A stretch of 11,332 bases of DNA from Desulfotignum sp. (GTDB lineage: Bacteria > Desulfobacterota > Desulfobacteria > Desulfobacterales > Desulfobacteraceae): the NCBI GenBank assembly GCA_021737445.1, contig JAIPDY010000086.1, positions 1-11,332 on the forward strand, in the 5' to 3' direction. A program made the position numbers and the translations under genes. The notes beneath the pieces are model-generated. The model worked only from the letters and a program-made list of their open reading frames with translations. It was not told the DNA's origin and made no database searches. This document shows, piece by piece, positions 6,183 through 11,332 of this stretch. Every line of letters begins with the position of its first letter. The stretch's first letter is position 1.

Positions 6183-7529
6183 TTAAGCCAGTCTTTTTTT
6201 AATGAATCTGGCACTGGTTCCCAGGGACTTGGCCACCCCCTGGATATCCCCTTGTGCCTGTTCAACCTTGCGCCGGACATATTCTTTTTCAAAAGCGGTT
6301 CTGGCCTGGTTCAGAGTATCCATGGCAAACAACTGCCTGCGCTCCACTTTTGGGCCGGGTTTAAAGTCAGGATTATATGGGTGCGGCAGGTGGGTCACAT
6401 CAATAAGATCATCCTGAACCATAATGGACAGGCGTTCCATAAGATTTTTTAATTCCCTGACATTTCCCGGCCAAAAATAATTTGCCAAAAGGTTCAGTGC
6501 CTGTTCTGACATCGATTTTTTGGGGTCAGAGGACTGCCTGGCCAGTTTATCCAGAAACGTATCCACCAGCAGCGGTATATCCTCTTTTCTTTCCCGCAGC
6601 GGTGGTACATGGATGGGGATGACGTTCAGACGGAAAAACAGATCCTGCCTGAACTTGCCGTTTTCTATTTCAGCTGCAAGGTCTTTGTTGGTGGATGCGA
6701 TGATCCGGACATCCACGTGGATCACCCGGCCGCTGCCTATGCGCTGGAACGTTTTGGATTCCAGTGCCCGAAGAATTTTTGCCTGGGTGTTGATATTCAT
6801 ATCCCCGATTTCATCCAGAAACAGGGTGCCGCCGGATGCCAGCTCAAACTTACCCATGTTTTTGGAAAAAGCTTGGTCAAAAGCCCCTTTTTCATGGCCG
6901 AACAATTCACTGTCAAGGGTTTCTTCAGGGATGGCTGCACAATTGATTATGATAAACGGTTCTTCAGGCCGCATACTGAACTGATGGATGGTTCTGGCCA
7001 CCATCTCCTTGCCTGTGCCGTTTTCCCCGGTGATCAGGATGGCTGCATCAGACGGGGATGCGGCCATCACTTCCTGGTACAGTTTTCTGACAGCCGGACT
7101 GGTCCCGGTGATGGAGTTTTTTTCAATGGTTTTTTTGCGCAGGTAAAGGTTTTCTTCTTCCAGTTTTCTGAAATTCAAGGCATTGTTGATGGTCACCATG
7201 ACCTTGTCAATGGACAAAGGCTTTTCTAAAAAATCATAGGCCCCGGATTTGGTTGCATCCACGGCTGACTCAATGGATCCATGGCCCGTGATCATCACCA
7301 CGGGTATATTGGGAAATTTTTTTTTGATCTCCCTGAGGGTTTCTATACCATCCATACCCGGCATCCAGATATCGAGCAGCACAATATCCGGGGAGTCGGT
7401 TTCAATTTTTTTTAATGCCTCATACCCGTTAAAAGCGTGGATGACTTCAAACCCATCATCTGAAAGAATGCCCTCAAGAGATTCGATAATAGTGGCTTCA
7501 TCATCAACGATCAAAACAGCCGGATACAT
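6183..7529 (-). CDS. ntrX: NtrX-like sigma-54-type response regulator with altered GAFTGA loop
   Basis: This is the response regulator partner of the adjacent NtrY kinase, 448 aa, with three domains. The receiver domain (about 1-120) has acidic residues Asp9-Asp10, phospho-acceptor Asp53 (VLLDIWMPGMDG), Thr81 and Lys103. The AAA+ domain (about 138-370) has Walker A GENGTGKE (168-175), Walker B GTLFLDEI (234-241) and, near its C-terminal end, WPGNVREL (353-360). The C-terminal Fis-type helix-turn-helix is at about 408-448 and stops soon after the recognition helix (SARFIKKRLA). Where sigma-54 activators carry GAFTGA, this protein has GAFDQA (215-220), losing the Thr and Gly used to touch sigma-54. 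It may therefore not activate sigma-54 in the standard way and could bind DNA as an ordinary regulator. AAAGGAA at 7538-7544 gives a good ribosome site. The 60-bp gap to ntrY holds no clear promoter. Confidence 0.92.
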   Translation of the reverse strand: MYPAVLIVDDEATIIESLEGILSDDGFEVIHAFNGYEALKKIETDSPDIVLLDIWMPGMDGIETLREIKKKFPNIPVVMITGHGSIESAVDATKSGAYDFLEKPLSIDKVMVTINNALNFRKLEEENLYLRKKTIEKNSITGTSPAVRKLYQEVMAASPSDAAILITGENGTGKEMVARTIHQFSMRPEEPFIIINCAAIPEETLDSELFGHEKGAFDQAFSKNMGKFELASGGTLFLDEIGDMNINTQAKILRALESKTFQRIGSGRVIHVDVRIIASTNKDLAAEIENGKFRQDLFFRLNVIPIHVPPLRERKEDIPLLVDTFLDKLARQSSDPKKSMSEQALNLLANYFWPGNVRELKNLMERLSIMVQDDLIDVTHLPHPYNPDFKPGPKVERRQLFAMDTLNQARTAFEKEYVRRKVEQAQGDIQGVAKSLGTSARFIKKRLA

Positions 7530-7589
7530 AAAATTGGTTCCTTTCTTTTTTTCATTGGATCATTGCAGTTGTTCACTATTTTGTCCGAT

Positions 7590-9824
7590 TCATTCGGCAG
7601 GAAGCTCAATGATAAATTTTGCTCCCTTTGGCTGGTTGTCCTGAACCCTTATCACCCCATTATGGTCTGAAATAATAGAATTTACAATGGCAAGTCCCAG
7701 CCCCATACCTGATTTTTTGGTGGAAAAATAAGGTTCGAACAATTTGGTTTTTTCGATGTCGGAAATCCCTTTTCCGTTGTCTGCAATTTCAATTCTTACA
7801 ATTTTCAATATAGCGTCAAAAGAGACATCAATAACAATGGTACCGTTTTTGTTGACGGCGAACACGGCATTGTCAACAAGATTGATAAACGCCTGTTTCA
7901 TATGCTGGTGATCCAGCCGCAGGAATGGCAGGTTGTCTTCAAATCTGGGTGTGATGGTAACATTTTCCAGGCCTTCTTTGTACAGGGCAATGGTTTCTAA
8001 AATGATATTTTCAATTCTTGCCCGGGTGAAATTCACATCCGGAAATTTGGCAAACGTGGAAAACTGGTTTACCAGGTTTCGGATTAAATCCACGTGCTCC
8101 ACAATGGTGTCTGCACAGTTTGTGAAAATTTCATCATTGATTGTTTTGCTGTATCTGCGCTTAAGACGCTGGGCAGACAGTTTGATGGGGGTCAACGGAT
8201 TTTTGACTTCATGTGCGATGCGGCGGGCCACTTCCCGCCATGCTGCCATGCGCTGGGCCTTTTCCAGTTCTGTGACATCGTCAAATACCAGAACAGCCCC
8301 GATGTTGCTGCCGGTATCATCTTTGAGATTACTGTAATGAAGAGAAAAATGTTTCGGGTTGCCGGAGATGGTTGCAGACACCGGCATCTGAATATGCTGC
8401 TGGCCTGAGGCGATGCTTTGGTCATGGAGTTTGTCAGCCATCTGCCGATATTCTCCGGTGAGAATCTGTCTGAAATTGCGGCCCAGGATATGGCTGCCCT
8501 GGATGGCCAGCATGGATTCAGCTGCCTTGTTTATGGTGGTGATAACCCCGGTATTGTCAATGGAGATCACACCTGCTGATATATTTTTTAAAACAGTCTC
8601 TATATATTGCCGGCTTTTTTTGAGTTCAGCATTCTGTTGTTTTAACATTTCTCTGGACAGCGCGATCTGCTCTCTGCCGGCTGCCAGCTGAGTGGTCATG
8701 GAGTTAAAGGATTTGATAAGAGTGCCGATTTCATCATCTGTTTCAAAGTCAATCTTGTAGTTGAGATCTCCTTGTGTTATCCGTTGGGTGCCTTCAGCAA
8801 ATTTCATGATGGGAACAGTGATAGATTTGGCCAGCTGAAATCCGAACCATATGGCACAGAAAATAACCAGCAGCGCCACAATGGATAAAGCGATATAATA
8901 AGACAGCTGGGCTGGTTTTTTGGTAAGTTTCAGCTGGTGGTATTCTTCCATGCCGTCAAGGATTGCCGTGAGATTCTCTGACAGGTCTCTGGAAATCAGG
9001 GTGGTTACCACAATGAATCCCTGGGCGTTTTCCAGCAAAGAATCAAAGGGAATGGTGGAAACCGTGCGTAAAAACTCCCCCTGATCAATGGTCTGATAAA
9101 TGGTGGTGCTGGTTTTGTTTTGGGGAATCTTATTGAGGTCAGATGTGGTGAGAATACCAAAATACAGATGTTCCAGTTCATTGGCCAAAGACAGGCAGAT
9201 CCGTTTGGCATCCGGGGTATAGATCTCCACGGCATGGCGGTTGAACGCCCGCTGGACTACCTGGGTATACCGGTTCAGGTCATTGTGGTGTTCTTTTTCC
9301 AGAAGTTTTCTGGAGTCGATCTGATAGGCGGCCCGTTTGGCAAAAAAAGCATCTTTTTCTTCAATATAGGTATATAACTGCTGCCCCACATCCAGAGAGC
9401 TTTTCAGGGTCTGTTCCACGGGTGCATTGAACCAGAATGCAATTGAGGTTGAGATAAACTGGATGGAGAAAAAAAACAATACTGTGGTGGGAACCAGGGC
9501 CAGAATGACAAAAGAGGTGACCAGCCGGGTTTTCAGCTTGGAGCCGAACACATTTTTTTTTTTCTCGTAGTAGAGTTTTGCCAGGTTCCGGAACACCAGC
9601 AGAAAAAGGGTTAACAGCAGCAGCAAATTGATGTTGATGAGAATAAACATCAAAACAGTGCTCGACAGTGAGAATTCAGTTCCAAATGGGGTGATGCTGG
9701 TTTCAACCAGGGTAAGAACCGCCACAGCCGCCAGAATCACCAGAATGAAAATGGCTTCTTTTTTCCGCCTGGACCGTTTCTGGCCAGCATGTTCTATGGC
9801 ATCTGTCATAGATTTAGGTGACAT
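7590..9824 (-). CDS. ntrY: NtrY-like membrane sensor histidine kinase
   Basis: This is the sensor kinase of the NtrYX pair, 744 aa, in the inner membrane. Hydrophobic segments lie at about 24-41, 53-78 and 102-124. A periplasmic sensing region of roughly 180 residues follows (about 130-306), then a further helix at 308-330. Next come a HAMP domain (about 330-383), a coiled-coil-like linker, a PAS domain (about 405-520), and a HisKA dimerisation domain with phospho-acceptor His538 in RRIAHEVKNPLTPIKLSAQR. The catalytic domain has the N box at 646-655 (Asn652), G1 DNGKGI (682-687), the F box FEPYFSTK (696-703) and G2 GMGLGLA (706-712). All catalytic boxes look intact. Two starts are possible (9824, or an internal ATG at codon 6), neither with a good ribosome site; the longer one is kept because it lies 12 bp after the DUF4390 stop. 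The signal sensed is unknown. Confidence 0.94.
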   Translation of the reverse strand: MSPKSMTDAIEHAGQKRSRRKKEAIFILVILAAVAVLTLVETSITPFGTEFSLSSTVLMFILININLLLLLTLFLLVFRNLAKLYYEKKKNVFGSKLKTRLVTSFVILALVPTTVLFFFSIQFISTSIAFWFNAPVEQTLKSSLDVGQQLYTYIEEKDAFFAKRAAYQIDSRKLLEKEHHNDLNRYTQVVQRAFNRHAVEIYTPDAKRICLSLANELEHLYFGILTTSDLNKIPQNKTSTTIYQTIDQGEFLRTVSTIPFDSLLENAQGFIVVTTLISRDLSENLTAILDGMEEYHQLKLTKKPAQLSYYIALSIVALLVIFCAIWFGFQLAKSITVPIMKFAEGTQRITQGDLNYKIDFETDDEIGTLIKSFNSMTTQLAAGREQIALSREMLKQQNAELKKSRQYIETVLKNISAGVISIDNTGVITTINKAAESMLAIQGSHILGRNFRQILTGEYRQMADKLHDQSIASGQQHIQMPVSATISGNPKHFSLHYSNLKDDTGSNIGAVLVFDDVTELEKAQRMAAWREVARRIAHEVKNPLTPIKLSAQRLKRRYSKTINDEIFTNCADTIVEHVDLIRNLVNQFSTFAKFPDVNFTRARIENIILETIALYKEGLENVTITPRFEDNLPFLRLDHQHMKQAFINLVDNAVFAVNKNGTIVIDVSFDAILKIVRIEIADNGKGISDIEKTKLFEPYFSTKKSGMGLGLAIVNSIISDHNGVIRVQDNQPKGAKFIIELPAE

Positions 9825-9836
9825 TGGTAAAAAGTG

Positions 9837-10427
9837 TTAATAGGTGAAATTGATCACATACCAGTCTGTTTCAATATCCCATAAAGACACGAAAAAGAAA
9901 ACATAGTGCAGGGAGAAAGGAAGGGTGACCCTGGCCAGGTTTGCCTTGATTTTGATCTGGTATTTTTGTCCTTTGACCAGATCTGCCAGGGGAATCACTG
10001 TGAGATTGTCAATTTCGGTCATCCAGTCTTCGGCCGCTTCCAAAGATTTTGTGACAGACGGTGTGTCATCTTTCCAGGCACGGGAAACAGCATACTCCTG
10101 TTTCAGGGAATTAAATTTTACTGTGGATTTGATGTCAATATCAGCAATTTTTTTGTCCAGCCATAAATCACTGGTCCTGTACAGGGATACATAATAGGAA
10201 AAGGTTGTGGGAATGCCGTTTTCAATTGCCTGGGTTATTTTTTGGGGAAACGCGTTTTTCACCTTAAAATAGATGAGCAGATCATCCCGTGTGTTGGCCA
10301 GTTTGATGTTGGTTAAAACAGGGCCTGTATCTGCAAGGAGGGCGGCCGGGGTCAAAACATGGAACAGGATACTGAAAACCAGAAGCATACAGGTTTTTTT
10401 CAGATGTTTTATGGGTGTTGTTATCAT
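9837..10427 (-). CDS. DUF4390 domain-containing secreted protein
   Basis: This is a 196-aa protein of unknown function matching the DUF4390 family, which in related bacteria tends to sit just upstream of ntrY. The N terminus has a Sec-type signal peptide: a basic segment (KHLKK), a hydrophobic core (MLLVFSILFHVLTPAALLA) and a likely cleavage site after LLA at residue 32. Cys13 is not in a lipobox, so it is not a lipoprotein. The mature part is rich in beta-strand-like segments (VLTNIKLANTRDDLLIYFKV, TFSYYVSLYR) and ends WDIETDWYVINFTY, which suggests a periplasmic beta-sandwich. The ATG at 10427 is chosen over a TTG at 10433 because it makes an ATGA overlap with lpxC and has AGGA 9 bases upstream (10440-10437). 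Its position suggests it could modulate or present a signal to the periplasmic domain of NtrY; that is inference. Confidence 0.85.
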   Translation of the reverse strand: MITTPIKHLKKTCMLLVFSILFHVLTPAALLADTGPVLTNIKLANTRDDLLIYFKVKNAFPQKITQAIENGIPTTFSYYVSLYRTSDLWLDKKIADIDIKSTVKFNSLKQEYAVSRAWKDDTPSVTKSLEAAEDWMTEIDNLTVIPLADLVKGQKYQIKIKANLARVTLPFSLHYVFFFVSLWDIETDWYVINFTY

Positions 10428-11311
10428 GCGCAAATATCCTGTCTCATGATTGCCGGGCCGGTTTCCCAGGCATTTTTGTTATCCAGCATCTTTTGAATGA
10501 ACCGGTGATTTAAGGTGTGGCCCGATTTATGGGTGACAATATGCCCCTGAATGGGCATGCCCAGCAAAGAAAAATCCCCCAGGCTGTCCAGCAGCTTGTG
10601 CCGGACAAATTCATCCGGATACCGCAGCCCTTCGCTGTTTAATATTCTGTCTTTATCAATCACAATGGCATTGTCAAGGCTTCCGCCCCTGCCCAGGCTG
10701 AATTTTTTAAGTATTTCAAGATCCTGGATAAACCCGAATGTCCTGGCATGGCTGAGCTCTTTTTCAAAATCGTTTTTTGCCCGGTCAAAGGTGAGGGTCT
10801 GTTTTCCGATGAGACAATGATCAAAATCAATGGAACAGGTGATTTTAAAACAGGGTGCCGGCAGAACCTCCACAAATTTGTCCTGATCCTGTACCCGGAT
10901 CGGTTTTTTCACAATGATAAAATGTTTTGGCAGATCCTGGGTCAATAAACCGGCTGCGGTAAATGCCCGGGTGAAATCTTTGGCGCTGCCGTCCATAATG
11001 GGCATTTCATATTCATCCATCTCCACTAAGGCATTGTCGATACCAAGGCCTGCAAAACTGGCCATGAGGTGTTCAATGGTGGAGACAATGGCGCCGTTGA
11101 TCCCCAGGACTGTGGCCAGGCTGGTATCCACCACCCGCTTGAAAAGGGCGGGAATATCCTGGGTTCCGGGCAGATCCACCCGTCTGAATTTGATGCCGTG
11201 GTTTTCCATGGCCGGTTTGACCATAATATTGTTTTTTTTGCCTGAATGAACCCCTGTCCCGGACAGAGCAACATTCTGTGCCAGTGTCCGCTGTCTGAAC
11301 GCTGTTTCCAT
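10424..11311 (-). CDS. lpxC: UDP-3-O-acyl-N-acetylglucosamine deacetylase
   Basis: LpxC is the zinc-dependent committed step of lipid A synthesis and removes the N-acetyl group from UDP-3-O-acyl-GlcNAc in the cytoplasm. The N terminus RQRTLAQNVALSGTGVHSG is typical. The active site is complete: STIEHLMA (77-84) gives catalytic Glu80 and zinc ligand His81, FVRHKLLDSLGDF (235-247) gives ligands His238 and Asp242, and HKSGHTLNH (261-269) gives catalytic His265. Other family blocks are EMPIMDGSA (102-110) and ARTFGF (189-194). Length is 295 aa, slightly under the usual ~305. Only 21 bases lie upstream in the window, with a weak AAGAAAA purine stretch before the ATG, so the promoter or a further upstream gene is not visible. 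It presents outer-membrane synthesis as the head, or near the head, of the right-hand operon. Confidence 0.97.
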   Translation of the reverse strand: METAFRQRTLAQNVALSGTGVHSGKKNNIMVKPAMENHGIKFRRVDLPGTQDIPALFKRVVDTSLATVLGINGAIVSTIEHLMASFAGLGIDNALVEMDEYEMPIMDGSAKDFTRAFTAAGLLTQDLPKHFIIVKKPIRVQDQDKFVEVLPAPCFKITCSIDFDHCLIGKQTLTFDRAKNDFEKELSHARTFGFIQDLEILKKFSLGRGGSLDNAIVIDKDRILNSEGLRYPDEFVRHKLLDSLGDFSLLGMPIQGHIVTHKSGHTLNHRFIQKMLDNKNAWETGPAIMRQDICA

Positions 11312-11332
11312 AACTGTTTTCTTACAATGGTT

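Noticed and set aside
10428..10433. TTG start for the DUF4390 gene, two codons upstream
   Set aside because: The AGGA ribosome site would be only 3 bases away, whereas the ATG at 10427 has a 9-base spacer and a classic ATGA overlap with lpxC.

Overview
The window reads as a compact stretch of chromosome from a Gram-negative, probably anaerobic deltaproteobacterium. I infer Desulfobacterota, most like Desulfobacterales. The evidence is lpxC (an outer-membrane lipid A gene), an lpxC - DUF4390 - ntrY - ntrX - rsmD - coaD order, a LysR regulator resembling the type found near selenium genes, and the codon and protein style. No rRNA, tRNA, CRISPR array, IS element or phage gene was found. Apart from the tail of a plus-strand gene at the left edge, every convincing gene is on the minus strand, so transcription runs from high to low coordinates.

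Right-hand block (11311 down to 4146): lpxC, a secreted DUF4390 protein, the NtrY sensor kinase, the NtrX sigma-54-type response regulator, rsmD, coaD and a LysR regulator. Spacing is tight: 4-bp ATGA overlaps at lpxC/DUF4390 and rsmD/coaD, 2 bp between coaD and lysR, and at most 60 bp elsewhere. It looks like one operon joining lipid A synthesis, an envelope-facing two-component system, 16S rRNA methylation and coenzyme A synthesis.

Left-hand block (4021 down to 103): after a 124-bp intergenic region that probably holds a promoter come a short HyuA-type hydantoinase/oxoprolinase ATPase, a histone-deacetylase-fold amidohydrolase, an 80-codon zinc-ribbon-like frame, and EpmA, the EF-P lysine lysyltransferase. 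The last three lie in one reading frame and are separated only by single stop codons (TAA, then TAG). The small frame has no ATG, GTG or TTG that would keep its first CxxC pair. This is the most unusual part of the window.

The other notable point is NtrX, where the sigma-54 contact loop normally read as GAFTGA is GAFDQA. No wholly new system can be demonstrated. The best candidates for one are the hyuA - HDAC - zinc ribbon - epmA cluster and the envelope-linked NtrYX pair with its altered loop.
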